Assembly: GCF_001650195.1 (NCBI RefSeq)
Contig: NZ_LXYR01000001.1
Coordinates: 72,358-136,357 of the forward strand
Direction: 5' to 3'
DNA length: 64,000 nucleotides
Source: Phormidesmis priestleyi BC1401
Lineage (GTDB): Bacteria; Cyanobacteriota; Cyanobacteriia; Leptolyngbyales; Leptolyngbyaceae
Position 1 is the stretch's first letter, and the number at the start of each line of letters is the position of its first letter. Both the position numbers and the translations under genes were made by a program. Below the pieces are notes generated by a model. That model ran no database searches. It was not told the DNA's origin and saw nothing but the letters and a program-made list of their open reading frames with translations. This document shows, in pieces, positions 51,393 to 61,346 of this stretch.

Positions 51393-52625
51393 TCAGCGAA
51401 TCAACAAAATCGCAGACTGAAGCAGACCGATCACAAACCCTAAGATGCCGCCCAAGTTGACGATCGCTTGCAGTTCACTTTTCACAATTCCGTTAATCGC
51501 GTTTTCTAAATCTGCGGGAGACGTGGCTCCGACGCGATCGACAATCACCTGATCAATATTCAAAATCGGGATGGCTTGAGCCACAATGTTTTCGAGATCT
51601 CGCTCCAGATATCGCTCTAAAATCAACGCCAATTCCTGACTGATCACTTCTAATGAGCCAGTCACCGCCTCCGACGTTTGCAGACGAGCCAAAACCACCG
51701 ATGCCACATTTTCCCAATCGACCGACTTGCTCAAGCCCTGCAACACGTCAGCCCCTCGGTCTTGCAGATATTGGCGGACGCTTTCGCGCATGGTTTTGCG
51801 GAGTTGTCTGACCGTTGAAACGGGCAGGTCTTGCAGCGAGAGGTTTTGCAGCCATTCTCTTAAGCGAGTTTTAACGCCGAGCGAAAACACCAGCTCTGCC
51901 AAGACTTTATTACACGCTTCTCTTTCGTCTAAACAGAAGGCTCTTAACCGCACCAAAGAGTTGCGAACGCCAAAAAGATTAGCGACGACCCAATACGTCC
52001 CGCTTGTTTTTTCTCGAAAACCTTCATCAATGACTTGAATATTGCGATCGGTCAAAAAATCAATCAACACTTGACGAATCCGATCGGGCGGTGCAACCGC
52101 TTGAGTCACCCAATCTGCCAATTTGCCAGACTGATCATTGCTGAGTTGAAATTCTAGAATCACCTGATCAAAAATCTGGTTAAGCTGCTCCTCTAGAAAG
52201 TCTTCACGCCGTGCCAACACCTTTAATAATCGCGGCAACGACTGCCCAAATAAATCTCGCAGAATGTTTGCCACAATTTTGGCGGTTTTCTGCTCTTTGT
52301 CTGATTCGAGCTGCTCAAGCGCCAGTTTTAAAAGCCACAGCAGCGCACTCTGCACCCGCTCAGTTTGCAGCAATCGCCGCGCCAGTTTTTGCAGCTCATC
52401 AGGAGTCAGCAACGATCCCATAATCGTGTCAGAAATTCGTCTAGCAAGGCGTTCTTGATTGCGAGGAATCAGACCCGGCGTAAACGGAATGCGCTGTTTG
52501 CCCAGATAAAGCGCTCGATAGGGGCGAAACAGCATTTTGATCGCGACATCGTTGGTGAAATATCCAATAATTCCACCCACGATCGGAGGAGCGACAAAGA
52601 GCCAAAGTGTAGAGAGATCTGTCAT
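51393..52625 (-). CDS. DUF445 family membrane protein
   Basis: The protein has 410 residues. The N-terminal TM and signature [20 protein letters not shown], followed by [21 protein letters not shown], are typical of DUF445/YheB proteins. The middle is a long helical region with repeated amphipathic segments. A C-terminal TM helix ([19 protein letters not shown]) gives membrane anchors at both ends. Its ATG overlaps the stop of menG by 4 bases. Confidence 0.9.
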   Translation of the reverse strand: MTDLSTLWLFVAPPIVGGIIGYFTNDVAIKMLFRPYRALYLGKQRIPFTPGLIPRNQERLARRISDTIMGSLLTPDELQKLARRLLQTERVQSALLWLLKLALEQLESDKEQKTAKIVANILRDLFGQSLPRLLKVLARREDFLEEQLNQIFDQVILEFQLSNDQSGKLADWVTQAVAPPDRIRQVLIDFLTDRNIQVIDEGFREKTSGTYWVVANLFGVRNSLVRLRAFCLDEREACNKVLAELVFSLGVKTRLREWLQNLSLQDLPVSTVRQLRKTMRESVRQYLQDRGADVLQGLSKSVDWENVASVVLARLQTSEAVTGSLEVISQELALILERYLERDLENIVAQAIPILNIDQVIVDRVGATSPADLENAINGIVKSELQAIVNLGGILGFVIGLLQSAILLIR

Positions 52626-53317
52626 CCTTTCATAATGACCAACACTCCCATCGTACCCCCGGCAGTGGGATAGTGCATAGCAGATGCAAATCCGGCTTGG
52701 TTGGCAAGGCTGACTTGTTTTGCACCCGTCGGAAATTTGTCGAGACTGGGAGCGATGTAGGCATATTCTTCGGTAAAGCCTAGCCGATGAGCCGCCGGAA
52801 CGACCACTTCATCGAGATACCACTTTTGGAACGCCCTCACCCACCCATTACTCGGACGGTGCATATCGAGAATGGCAGCTTTTGCCCCCGGCTTCAAGAC
52901 GCGGCGAATTTCTTTCAAACTGAGCAGAATGTCGGTCACGTTCCGCAGCCCATAGCCCATCGTGGCGCAATCAAACTGGTTATCAGAAAAGGGCAACGTC
53001 AAAACGTCCGATTCTACCCATTGAATCGCGGGTTTGAGACAGCGACGAGTTGCCCGATCACTTGCCACCGCTAACTGAGCCGACGAAAAATCAACGCCGT
53101 AAACCTGTCCTGTTTTGCCTACTTTCTCGGCTAACATCTGGGCAAGGTCGCCGCTGCCACAGCAAAGATCGAGGCACACGTCTCCCGGTTTGGCACCGCT
53201 CCACTTGACCGCCATTTGTTTCCAGATGCGGTGTTGCCCAAAGCTGAGAACTGTATTTAGCTCATCATAGACAGGTGCGATGCGATCGAATAAGGCTTGG
53301 ATTTGGTCAGATTTCAT
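52622..53317 (-). CDS. menG: demethylphylloquinone/menaquinone methyltransferase (UbiE/MenG)
   Basis: The protein has 231 residues. The UbiE signatures are [23 protein letters not shown] motif [40 protein letters not shown] and [14 protein letters not shown]. In cyanobacteria this enzyme methylates demethylphylloquinone in the last step of phylloquinone (vitamin K1) synthesis for photosystem I. It is coupled to the DUF445 gene. Confidence 0.93.
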   Translation of the reverse strand: MKSDQIQALFDRIAPVYDELNTVLSFGQHRIWKQMAVKWSGAKPGDVCLDLCCGSGDLAQMLAEKVGKTGQVYGVDFSSAQLAVASDRATRRCLKPAIQWVESDVLTLPFSDNQFDCATMGYGLRNVTDILLSLKEIRRVLKPGAKAAILDMHRPSNGWVRAFQKWYLDEVVVPAAHRLGFTEEYAYIAPSLDKFPTGAKQVSLANQAGFASAMHYPTAGGTMGVLVIMKG

Positions 53318-53357
53318 CCGATTTTGGGCTACCGATTTTGGACTGAAGACCCCTTGA

Positions 53358-53402
53358 AAAAAGCAGGTCTTTAAAATTCTAGATTTTAAAGACCTGCTTT
53401 TT
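53358..53402 (-). terminator. strong bidirectional Rho-independent terminator
   Basis: A 20-bp perfect stem AAAAAGCAGGTCTTTAAAAT / ATTTTAAAGACCTGCTTTTT with a 5-base loop. It sits between the stop of the REC-GAF gene and the start of menG. A- and T-tracts at the ends allow function in either direction. Confidence 0.93.
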
Positions 53403-53440
53403 GGCTTCGCGCTGCTAAATCGTATTAATTAACCTAATCT

Positions 53441-54394
53441 CTATGCCACCACAGAAGAATAATGGCTGCACGTCAACGCCAACGCAACCTGTTGGGCAGA
53501 GAGATGTAAGAGCAAAAGTTCATCTTCTCTGAGGGTGCAAGGTTGCTTCCATTGCAGAGACAGCACCGCCAGCAGTTCACCTCGCAGCGTCACCGGAACA
53601 ATCAGGTGCGCCTGAATTCCAGAACTGGTGTAGTGAGGGCTGTCTGACAAACTGGCATCGGCAGGAACGTTGACAGAAACCTGAATTTTTTGAGACGCGA
53701 TCGCCTCTCTCACCATTGAGTCTTTCTCTAACCAATTTTCTAAAGGCTCGGCGGTGCTATAGCTGCCGTGAGCTGTAAGCGTTTCCTTCTCGACGAGTTG
53801 CAAAATGCAGCCATCGGCTACAAAGTTTTTGCCAAATGCGGTCGCGATCGGGGTCAACGTGCTTTCTGAGCTAGAGGCATTTTGAGCGACCTGAATGATC
53901 GTCGAAAGCAACGCGGTTTGAGCCTGCGATCGCCGCAGTTCTTCGGTGCGTTGTTTGAGCAATTCATAGGTCTCGGCGGCTCGCTGCACAACTGCTTTTA
54001 GCTCGCTAGGGTCCCAAGGTTTGGTGATGTATTTGTAAACCTGTCCAGAATTGATTGCCTCAACCAGGTCTTCAACGTCGGTAAACCCGGTGAGAATAAT
54101 TCGCATCGTGTCAGGAAACTGGGGCACCGTGCGGCTCAAAAACTCTGTCCCTTTCATTTCGGGCATCCGCTGATCGGAGATGATCACCGCGACCTCTCCC
54201 TCAGCAGACAAAATTTCTAATGCTTGCATCCCACTCTCGGCTTTGAGAACCTGAAAATCTCGCCGAAAGGTGCGATAGAGCAAATCAAGGTTATCTGGCT
54301 CATCATCGACGACCAGCATTTTGGTCTTCTTAGGACGCTCTAAACTCACCAACTGGCGGCTAATAGGATCAAGCTCTGGAATTGTGTATTCCAT
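53441..54394 (-). CDS. response regulator with receiver and GAF domain
   Basis: The protein has 317 residues from ATG 54394, supported by AAGGAG 11 bases upstream; the frame extends to 54514 without support. The receiver domain has LVVDDEPDNLDLLYRTF, phosphoacceptor Asp in VAVIISDQRMPEMKGTEFL, ILTGFTDVEDLVEAIN and YKYITKPWDPSEL. A helical linker follows, then a GAF domain (ILQLVEKETLTAHG, AHLIVPVTLRGELLAVL). The DQRMP/TKPWD style is that of RpfG-like receivers, but no HD-GYP is attached. No output domain is visible, so it probably signals through a partner kinase. Confidence 0.85.
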   Translation of the reverse strand: MEYTIPELDPISRQLVSLERPKKTKMLVVDDEPDNLDLLYRTFRRDFQVLKAESGMQALEILSAEGEVAVIISDQRMPEMKGTEFLSRTVPQFPDTMRIILTGFTDVEDLVEAINSGQVYKYITKPWDPSELKAVVQRAAETYELLKQRTEELRRSQAQTALLSTIIQVAQNASSSESTLTPIATAFGKNFVADGCILQLVEKETLTAHGSYSTAEPLENWLEKDSMVREAIASQKIQVSVNVPADASLSDSPHYTSSGIQAHLIVPVTLRGELLAVLSLQWKQPCTLREDELLLLHLSAQQVALALTCSHYSSVVA

Positions 54395-54617
54395 TAATAA
54401 CGAACTCCTTTGCAAAGATAGGAAACAGCCGATCGCCGACAGTGACTTCTGTTTCGGGCGTTCAGCAAGACATTGGGCAGATGGTACCCCTTTAGTGTTG
54501 CCACTTTGCTCCAATTTTTAACAGAAATCAATAAATAAAGATATCCGAGCCGTAATGGAGGTCAGTTTGTGGGTATTTATAAACTGGGTCGTTATTTTGT
54601 CAGTCGATCGAGCGCAA

Positions 54618-55526
54618 ATGGACAATGATATGTCGTTTAAGAGCAAGCGGCTTGCCGTGTTGATTGATGCAGAAAACGCGAGTGCTGACGGGATTGAGAC
54701 GCTTTTGCAGGAAGTGACTCAATATGGAACCGCCCACGTTAAACGAATCTACGGCGATTGGACAAGCGGGCAACTTGTCAATTGGAAAGCCAAACTTAAC
54801 AAACTTGCCATTCAACCCATTCAGCAGTTTCGATATACGACGGGCAAAAATTCGACAGACAGTGCTCTGATTATCGACGCGATGGATTTGCTCTACACGC
54901 GCAACTTTGACGGGTTTTGCATCGTTTCTAGCGATAGTGATTTCACTCGTTTAGCCAGTCGCATTCGAGAATCAGGGCTAGTGGTTTATGGATTTGGTGA
55001 GCCAAAAACGCCAGAGGCTTTTGTGAGTGCCTGCGACGAATTTATCTACACTGACAAATCCAAGCCACTGGAAAGTTCTACATCTGATCTATCAACCGGA
55101 AACAAGCAACGCTCAAAAGATGCGCAGAAAGCATCCGTTCCTTCTCCTTTTGATTCAATCGCTCCGTCCAGCGGAACTAAGCAGAACTCAAAAGACGCAC
55201 AGAAGGCATCTAAAGCCCCTGCTTCTACGTCAACGAATACGAGTCAGCAAAGCTTGAAAATCGATAAGAAGTTGTTGAAGCTTTTGAAGGATGCTTATGC
55301 GGCGATCGTAGAAAATGATGGATGGACACGTCTAGGAACTCTGGGAGCACAAATTAAAAAGCTGTCCCCAAGCTTCAATCCCAAAAACTATGGTCACAAT
55401 CAGCTTTGGAAGTTGTTAAAAGCGACCAATATCTTTGACTTTAAAGAAACTCACAATAGTAAAGATCCGAAGATTAAAGAGATGTATATCAAGCAGCGTT
55501 TAGAAGCTTCTACTCAGTGTCTCTAG
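54618..55526 (+). CDS. NYN domain-LOTUS/OST-HTH protein
   Basis: The protein has 302 residues from ATG 54618; ATG 54630 is also possible. The N-terminal NYN nuclease-like domain has LAVLIDAENASADGIE, DSALIIDAMDLLYT and CIVSSDSDFTRLASRI. A low-complexity linker contains a duplicated segment (KQRSKDAQKAS and KQNSKDAQKAS). The C-terminal LOTUS/OST-HTH domain (LLKDAYAAIVENDGWTRLG, FNPKNYGHNQLWKLLKA) is an RNA-binding winged helix. The predicted role is RNA turnover. The stop overlaps the stop of the convergent HEAT gene at CTAG. Confidence 0.88.
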   Translation: MDNDMSFKSKRLAVLIDAENASADGIETLLQEVTQYGTAHVKRIYGDWTSGQLVNWKAKLNKLAIQPIQQFRYTTGKNSTDSALIIDAMDLLYTRNFDGFCIVSSDSDFTRLASRIRESGLVVYGFGEPKTPEAFVSACDEFIYTDKSKPLESSTSDLSTGNKQRSKDAQKASVPSPFDSIAPSSGTKQNSKDAQKASKAPASTSTNTSQQSLKIDKKLLKLLKDAYAAIVENDGWTRLGTLGAQIKKLSPSFNPKNYGHNQLWKLLKATNIFDFKETHNSKDPKIKEMYIKQRLEASTQCL

Positions 55527-56308
55527 TCCCAAGATTCTTTGCCGTGCTCCCACAAAAGCCCCTCTTGTTCTAACTCTTCAATCACCTGCAGCCCGCGAAT
55601 GTCACCCAATTTGAGCATCGCCGATTTTGCATCTTCGCGCACACCTACGTCTGAATCTTCAGCAAATGACTCAATGAGCGCGTCGATCGCCGTCGCATAA
55701 ATCACGTTTGACGGCAGTTCTCGACAGAGTTGACCCAACGCCCACGCCGCATTACTGCGAATCGCCGCTACTGGGTCTTGTCTCAATGCCTCAATCAGCG
55801 GGGCGACCGCCGCCACCACCACGTCATACCCTACCGATGTCATTTGTGCCAGCGCACTGGCTGCCCACAGCCGAACGGCTGGAATGTCTGTTCTGACCGC
55901 TGTAATTAGCGTTGGTAGGGAGCGACGATCGCGGCAGTTTCCCAGCGCCCAGACGACACCTTTCCGCACATAGCCATTCCAATCTTCGTCATACTGCTTG
56001 ACCAGTGGCTCGACCGCATCTTTGCTAGGGTTGCGCCCTAACGCGTAGGCAGCACTCACGCGCACCAGCGGGCAGGCATCGCTCAACAGTCGAATTAAAT
56101 GAGGAATCGCCCGATCGTCTTGCAGTTCACAAAAGGCTCGTGTCGCCATCATTCTCTGCTGCACATCCTGCGAGTCAAGGATTGCCAGCATCAAGTCGGG
56201 GTTAGGCTTCTGGACTTCTGACTCATCTTCGATCGCAGGAATTTGATCTAGCGGGTTGGCTAAATCAACGTCGATATCTAAGACGGTCAAATCATCATCG
56301 CTATACAT
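55523..56308 (-). CDS. HEAT-repeat protein
   Basis: The protein has 261 residues. About five HEAT/PBS-lyase-like repeats from residue 55 on (DDRAIPHLIRLLSDACPLVRVSAAYALG, RRSLPTLITAVRTDIPAVRLWAASALA). The N-terminus is acidic. Such repeats occur in bilin lyase subunits (CpcE/NblB-like) and in scaffold proteins. No partner lyase gene is present, so a phycobilisome role is only a possibility. Confidence 0.85.
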   Translation of the reverse strand: MYSDDDLTVLDIDVDLANPLDQIPAIEDESEVQKPNPDLMLAILDSQDVQQRMMATRAFCELQDDRAIPHLIRLLSDACPLVRVSAAYALGRNPSKDAVEPLVKQYDEDWNGYVRKGVVWALGNCRDRRSLPTLITAVRTDIPAVRLWAASALAQMTSVGYDVVVAAVAPLIEALRQDPVAAIRSNAAWALGQLCRELPSNVIYATAIDALIESFAEDSDVGVREDAKSAMLKLGDIRGLQVIEELEQEGLLWEHGKESWD

Positions 56309-56361
56309 ATCTAGTAACTTTACCGCACCCGATGACTAGAGAATTTTGAATTCAAAAATTA

Positions 56362-56898
56362 TCATAATTCCAACGACTTGACCATCCACAGTGATTGAGT
56401 TTGGTAGCCTAATGTCTGGTATAGCTGAAGAGCAGGCTGATTGGATGTAAAGACTTGTAAGCCAATCTGTCGATCGCCCCGCTCTTTTGCCCAGTTTTCG
56501 GCATGACGAACCAACGCCGCCCCAATGCCTTTGCGTCGGTGATTTGGCATGACATACAGCAAAAAAATGTGAGCGTGGCGATCGCCGCTGGCTTGGTCGA
56601 TGGCGTTGCCCAGCCACAAACCCGCGATCGGCTGCCGTAGCGAGCGCGAGGAAGGCAGACCTCCCGTAGAAATAACCTGACTGGATTCAACCCACCAGAT
56701 CGGCGTTTGATTTGAGAGATATTGCTCGATCGTTACTGCTAAGTGAGTCAAGTCGCCCGTCGGATAAAGCTCTTGATATGTGCGCTGCATAAACTTCACT
56801 AGCAGCGCCCTGTCTAGTGTCGAGCCTACTTGCAGTCGATAATCAGAGGGTAGCTGACTAGACACGAGTAACGGATTAGAGCTTCTCGGATGGGGCAA
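56362..56898 (-). CDS. GNAT family N-acetyltransferase
   Basis: The protein has 178 residues. The acetyl-CoA binding motif A is IFLLYVMPNHRRKGIGAALV, followed by RHAENWAKERGDRQIGLQVF and ALQLYQTLGYQTQSLWM. This C-terminal pattern is typical of RimI-like GNATs. The substrate is unknown. The start overlaps the end of the upstream membrane-protein gene by 23 bases. Confidence 0.9.
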   Translation of the reverse strand: MPHPRSSNPLLVSSQLPSDYRLQVGSTLDRALLVKFMQRTYQELYPTGDLTHLAVTIEQYLSNQTPIWWVESSQVISTGGLPSSRSLRQPIAGLWLGNAIDQASGDRHAHIFLLYVMPNHRRKGIGAALVRHAENWAKERGDRQIGLQVFTSNQPALQLYQTLGYQTQSLWMVKSLEL

Positions 56899-57124
56899 GA
56901 TCGTCAGGCAGTCCTTTAATCAGAGCAGACAGGGCGGGAGGCAAGCCAGCCACAGAGTTGGAGTCAGGAGCCTGAGCTTTGTCGCTAGTTGGATTGACTT
57001 CTTCGATCGGAGCCGGAGCCGCCATGTCTGAAGGAAGAAAGATTCGAGCACTGACTGCCACCAAGGCAACTAAGAAAACTAGCACGACCAGTAGAGGGGC
57101 GACATACTGACGAAGAAAAGCCAT
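56876..57124 (-). CDS. small single-TM protein
   Basis: The protein has 82 residues. One TM helix (APLLVVLVFLVALVAVSARIF) near the N-terminus is followed by a Pro/Ala/Ser-rich exported or cytosolic tail ending GLPDDLAPSEKL. It overlaps the GNAT start by 23 bases, so the genes are coupled. The family is unknown. Confidence 0.65.
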   Translation of the reverse strand: MAFLRQYVAPLLVVLVFLVALVAVSARIFLPSDMAAPAPIEEVNPTSDKAQAPDSNSVAGLPPALSALIKGLPDDLAPSEKL

Positions 57125-57231
57125 AGGACGGGCGATCGCAATGAAGGGATTTTTCTAAAAAATAGCTCAAGATTTGTTAAAAACCTCTCATCTTATCCTA
57201 CCGCTGATCACCCCTTCTAAGATGGAAAAAT

Positions 57232-58488
57232 TTAAAGCTCGTCCAAAGGCGTAGAGTCAGCGTTCCAGGGCGCAAAGATGGGTAAAAGCATCAACCCTGG
57301 CAGGGAAGCGAAAATGGTGATGATGAAAAACCACGTCCAGCCTGTCGCCTCGACCAATCGCCCAGCCGGAGCCACTAAAATATTTTGACTGACCGCCATC
57401 AGACTAGAAAATAGAGCAAATTGAGTCGCTGAAAAGCGCTGATTACAAAGACTCATAAAGAATGCCACAAAAGCAGCCGTGCCCAGTCCTGCACAAAAGT
57501 TCTCAATGTTGATCGCCACCACCATAAAGGGATAGTTTTTGCCAACCTGCGCCAACCCCAGATAAGTCAGGTTGCTGATTGCCTGCAAACCACCAAACAC
57601 CCAGAGCGATCGAGCGATGCCCAATTTGCTGAGAACGGCTCCCCCTGCTAAAACGCCCACGATCGTTGCCAATAATCCCATTCCTCCTTGAATGGCACCC
57701 ACATCGGTTTGGGTGAAGCCCGTCTTTAATAAAAACGGCAGCGACATATTGTTGACGAGGGAATCCCCCAATTTATAAAGCACAATGAAGACCAAGACAG
57801 CACTGCCCCGCAGCGTCCCCAATCGTTGAAAAAACTCGATAAAGGGCAGAGTGACTGCTTCCCGCAACGAGTCGGGCGGTTGGGGTTGCAGCTTCGGTTC
57901 GGGTGCCCACAAAGAGGCGAGAATTCCAATCCCCATCACGAGAGACAGAAGTAGATAGACGACTTGCCAGGAAGTCCGGTCTGCCAAAATCAACGCCAAT
58001 GCGCCTGTCACCAATAAGGCAATTCGATATCCGAGCACTGAAACGGCTGCCCCCGCGCCCATTTCGAGTGGCTCTAAAATATCGGTGCGATAGGCATCAA
58101 ACGCAATGTCTTGACTCGCACTCAGAAACGCAATCACCAGCGAATTAATTGCTAATAGCTGCAGCGATTGTTTAGGATTTTGCAGCGCCATTGCCGCGAT
58201 CGCTATCACCAATCCGATTTGCATAATCACCAGCCATCCCCGGCGGCGACCGAGAAACGGCGGCACAAACCGATCTAAAAGGGGCGACCAAAGAAACTTC
58301 AGCGAGTAAGGCAACCCGACTAAGCTAAACAGCCCGATCGCGCTTAGTTGAATGCCTTCAACAGTCATCCACGCTTGCAGCGTTTTGCTCGTCAAATAGA
58401 GCGGCAGTCCTGATGCGAAGCCCAGCCATAAGAGAGCCACCATCTTGCGGCTTTGAAACACTTGCAGAGGAGATGAAGACGGTTTCAC
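57232..58488 (-). CDS. AmpG-type MFS transporter
   Basis: The protein has 418 residues and about 12 TM helices. The AmpG signatures are LLWLGFASGLPLYLTSKTLQ, LKFLWSPLLDRFVPPFLGRR, ASQDIAFDAYRTDIL and GALALILADRTSWQVVYL. AmpG imports anhydro-muropeptides for peptidoglycan recycling. This gene is alone on its strand. Confidence 0.9.
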   Translation of the reverse strand: MKPSSSPLQVFQSRKMVALLWLGFASGLPLYLTSKTLQAWMTVEGIQLSAIGLFSLVGLPYSLKFLWSPLLDRFVPPFLGRRRGWLVIMQIGLVIAIAAMALQNPKQSLQLLAINSLVIAFLSASQDIAFDAYRTDILEPLEMGAGAAVSVLGYRIALLVTGALALILADRTSWQVVYLLLSLVMGIGILASLWAPEPKLQPQPPDSLREAVTLPFIEFFQRLGTLRGSAVLVFIVLYKLGDSLVNNMSLPFLLKTGFTQTDVGAIQGGMGLLATIVGVLAGGAVLSKLGIARSLWVFGGLQAISNLTYLGLAQVGKNYPFMVVAINIENFCAGLGTAAFVAFFMSLCNQRFSATQFALFSSLMAVSQNILVAPAGRLVEATGWTWFFIITIFASLPGLMLLPIFAPWNADSTPLDEL

Positions 58489-58576
58489 GACAGGCGGAAC
58501 TCCTTTAAAATAGGCAACGCAAAATGCGTTCTAGCCATCATCTCACAGCCGCGTCTGATCAAAATCTACTGCGTGA

Positions 58577-58846
58577 TCACAACGGCTGAATCTCGGATGG
58601 AGACTGAATTTGCCACGATCGCCCCTGATAGTGTGCCTGCTCTCCCAATATCCGAATTCCGGCAAGCTGTCGCATTAGCGTCACCATCTCGACTCGCTCG
58701 GCATCGCTCAAATAGTCATGTCCGGGCAGCCCACTGTGCGTCTTGTCAGGGTCGCCGCCTGCCTCAAGATAGCGCTGATGAGACACGTCAAGAAGCTCTC
58801 TCAGTCTGGCATACTGCTGCCTTTCAAGGTCGGTGGGTTCTCTCAT
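58577..58846 (-). CDS. small conserved-looking protein, unknown function
   Basis: The protein has 89 residues, helical and charged (DLERQQYARLRELLDVSHQ, DYLSDAERVEMVTLMRQLAG). The ATG overlaps the stop of the upstream 61-residue gene by 4 bases. There is no signal, TM or motif that I recognise. Confidence 0.65.
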   Translation of the reverse strand: MREPTDLERQQYARLRELLDVSHQRYLEAGGDPDKTHSGLPGHDYLSDAERVEMVTLMRQLAGIRILGEQAHYQGRSWQIQSPSEIQPL

Positions 58847-59028
58847 GGGTCTTGCAGCCAGTAAATAGGAACAATCTCACCATCGGCTAGAACAAAGGCG
58901 ATCGCCAAAATGGGGCTAGCGGTTTCGATACACCAAACCCCGATTTCTGGATCATAGAGCCTTCTTTCAATGAAACCTAATGTTTCGAGGGCATTCAGCA
59001 CGAGATACTGATCTTCAGTGGGTTCCAC
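58843..59028 (-). CDS. small protein, unknown function
   Basis: The protein has 61 residues. It contains LVLNALETLGFIERRLYDPE and a Trp/Cys-containing beta part (IGVWCIETASPIL). Its stop is fused to the start of the next gene (ATGA), so the two small proteins are made together and may form a pair. It is divergent from rbcL. Confidence 0.65.
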   Translation of the reverse strand: MEPTEDQYLVLNALETLGFIERRLYDPEIGVWCIETASPILAIAFVLADGEIVPIYWLQDP

Positions 59029-59392
59029 GCTTGACTATCACAGTTTCTGCCTCAGAGATTCTACAAGACAATCTCTGAAGCCTCGCTTAATCTCTCTTTA
59101 CAAAGCGATATCTAACGACTTAATTGATAACGATCGTTTATCTAACGCTACAGAATTTCTCAAGTATTGCTTATCAAAATCCTGATACTATCCTTAATGA
59201 AGATGTCACTAAGTCACCCAGTGAGGCGCTTCTTAAAACTTGATTTTAAACTTTGGGATCAAATGTGAAAAGTCGATCCCTCATCGGTGTAATGTACATA
59301 GTTGACGACCAAACGTGGTTCAGGCAGATTGTCTGGGCGCTGCTGGTGCTGCTTGCTGAGAAAGATTTGACGATTTAAACAGGAAGGGAGAT
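59029..59392. other. rbcL upstream and leader region
   Basis: 364 bases, AT-rich, between the small-gene pair and rbcL. It should hold the rbc promoter and a long leader. A TTGACG at 59304-59309 could be a -35 box, but the -10 at the right spacing is poor. The ribosome-binding site GGAAGGGAG lies directly before the start codon. No interspersed repeats are present. Confidence 0.55.
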
Positions 59393-60823
59393 ATGTCGTA
59401 CGCTCAAACCAAAACCCAGGCTAAAGCCGGGTATAAAGCTGGGGTTCAAGATTACCGCTTAACCTACTACACCCCAGACTACACGCCTAAAGATACCGAT
59501 ATTTTGGCAGCGTTCCGGGTGACTCCTCAGCCTGGCGTTCCCCCCGAAGAAGCCGCCGCCGCAGTTGCCGCAGAATCCTCCACGGGAACCTGGACGACCG
59601 TGTGGACAGACCTGCTGACCGACCTCGATCGCTACAAAGGACGCTGCTACGACATCGAACCCGTTAAGGGCGAAGACAGCCAGTTCATCGCCTACATCGC
59701 CTATCCGTTAGATTTGTTTGAAGAAGGCTCTGTCACCAACCTGCTGACCTCACTTGTCGGCAATGTGTTTGGTTTTAAAGCTCTCAAAGCGCTGCGTCTA
59801 GAAGACCTTCGCATTCCCGTTGCTTATTTGAAGACCTTCCAAGGACCTCCCCACGGCATTCAGGTTGAGCGCGACAAAATCAACAAATATGGTCGCCCCA
59901 TGCTGGGTTGCACCATCAAGCCGAAGCTCGGTTTGTCGGCTAAAAACTACGGACGCGCCGTTTACGAATGTCTGCGCGGTGGCTTGGACTTCACCAAAGA
60001 CGACGAAAACATCAACTCCCAGCCCTTCCAACGCTGGCGAGATCGCTTCTTGTTTGTGGCAGATGCGATCCACAAGGCTCAGGCAGAAACCGGAGAAATC
60101 AAAGGTCACTACCTAAACTGTACGGCTGCAACGTGCGAAGAAATGCTGAAGCGGGCTGAGTACGCCAAAGAACTCGAAATGCCCATCATCATGCACGACT
60201 TCCTGACCGCAGGATTCACCGCCAATACCACGCTGGCGCACTGGTGCCGCGATAACGGAGTCTTGCTGCACATTCACCGCGCCATGCACGCCGTGATCGA
60301 CCGTCAGAAAAATCACGGCATCCACTTCCGCGTGTTAGCGAAGTGTCTGCGGATGTCGGGTGGCGACCACATTCACACCGGAACCGTTGTTGGTAAGCTC
60401 GAAGGCGACAAAGCGATCACTTTGGGTTTCATCGACCTGCTGCGTGAAAACTACATTGAGCGCGATCCGTCTCGTGGTATCTACTTCACTCAAGACTGGG
60501 CTTCGATGCCGGGTGTGATGGCAGTCGCGTCGGGTGGTATCCACGTATGGCACATGCCTGCGCTGGTAGACATCTTTGGCGATGATTCTGTCCTGCAATT
60601 CGGTGGTGGAACTCTCGGACACCCTTGGGGTAATGCGCCGGGTGCAACCGCAAACCGCGTCGCGCTCGAAGCGTGTGTGCAAGCGCGGAACGAAGGTCGT
60701 GACCTGATGCGTGAAGGCGGCGACGTGATTCGTGAAGCCTGCCGTTGGTCTCCTGAATTGGCGGCTGCTTGTGAGCTGTGGAAGGAAATCAAGTTTGAGT
60801 TTGAGGCTGTCGATACGGTCTGA
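59393..60823 (+). CDS. rbcL: Rubisco large subunit, form IB
   Basis: The protein has 476 residues. Active-site segments are [19 protein letters not shown] (Lys175 region), [17 protein letters not shown] with the carbamylated Lys, [44 protein letters not shown] and loop 6 GKLEG. The N-terminal [33 protein letters not shown] region is typical of cyanobacterial form IB. It catalyses CO2 fixation and is packaged in beta-carboxysomes. It is first in rbcL-rbcX-rbcS. Confidence 0.99.
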   Translation: MSYAQTKTQAKAGYKAGVQDYRLTYYTPDYTPKDTDILAAFRVTPQPGVPPEEAAAAVAAESSTGTWTTVWTDLLTDLDRYKGRCYDIEPVKGEDSQFIAYIAYPLDLFEEGSVTNLLTSLVGNVFGFKALKALRLEDLRIPVAYLKTFQGPPHGIQVERDKINKYGRPMLGCTIKPKLGLSAKNYGRAVYECLRGGLDFTKDDENINSQPFQRWRDRFLFVADAIHKAQAETGEIKGHYLNCTAATCEEMLKRAEYAKELEMPIIMHDFLTAGFTANTTLAHWCRDNGVLLHIHRAMHAVIDRQKNHGIHFRVLAKCLRMSGGDHIHTGTVVGKLEGDKAITLGFIDLLRENYIERDPSRGIYFTQDWASMPGVMAVASGGIHVWHMPALVDIFGDDSVLQFGGGTLGHPWGNAPGATANRVALEACVQARNEGRDLMREGGDVIREACRWSPELAAACELWKEIKFEFEAVDTV

Positions 60824-60845
60824 TGATCGGTTGAAATGTTGGGTT

Positions 60846-60881
60846 TTGGATTTTAGCGTTAACGTTTAATCTAAAATCCAA
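60846..60881 (+). terminator. hairpin between rbcL and rbcX
   Basis: 11-bp perfect stem TTGGATTTTAG / CTAAAATCCAA with a 14-base loop. There is no T-tract. It probably acts as a 3' stabiliser or partial attenuator that makes rbcL mRNA more abundant than downstream mRNA. Confidence 0.6.
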
Positions 60882-60900
60882 GCCCTAAATTATTTCGCTC

Positions 60901-61311
60901 ATGGATCTCAAGCGGATTGCGAAAGATACGACAAAGACGCTAACGAGCTACCTGACTTATCAGGCAGTGCGGGTGGTGATCTCCCAGTTGGATGAAACCG
61001 AACCTAAGCGTGCCTATTGGCTGCATCAATTCTCAGCGCGAGAAAAGATTCAGGACGGTGAAGCTTATATGCAGGCACTCTTTCGAGAAAGGCAAGACCT
61101 TGCATTCCGCATTTTGACGGTGAGAGAGCATCTTGCCAACGAAATTGCTGAGTTTTTGCCAGAGATGCTGCGATCGACGGTTCAGCAAGCCAACATGGAG
61201 CAACGCCGCCAGCAGCTAGAACGGATCACGCAATTCGAGTTGACGACTCCCATTTCTTCTCCTGACTCGTCAGAAATCTCTAATGAAGAGGCTTATGACG
61301 AGTCGCCCTAA
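60901..61311 (+). CDS. rbcX: Rubisco assembly chaperone RbcX
   Basis: The protein has 136 residues. It is all-helical with the family core [38 protein letters not shown] and [15 protein letters not shown]. The dimer's central groove binds the RbcL C-terminal peptide to assemble L8 cores. Its position between rbcL and rbcS is the common cyanobacterial order. Confidence 0.95.
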   Translation: MDLKRIAKDTTKTLTSYLTYQAVRVVISQLDETEPKRAYWLHQFSAREKIQDGEAYMQALFRERQDLAFRILTVREHLANEIAEFLPEMLRSTVQQANMEQRRQQLERITQFELTTPISSPDSSEISNEEAYDESP

Positions 61312-61346
61312 CCTTAAGAACGCAAAACCTTCGATCGAGGAAATTC

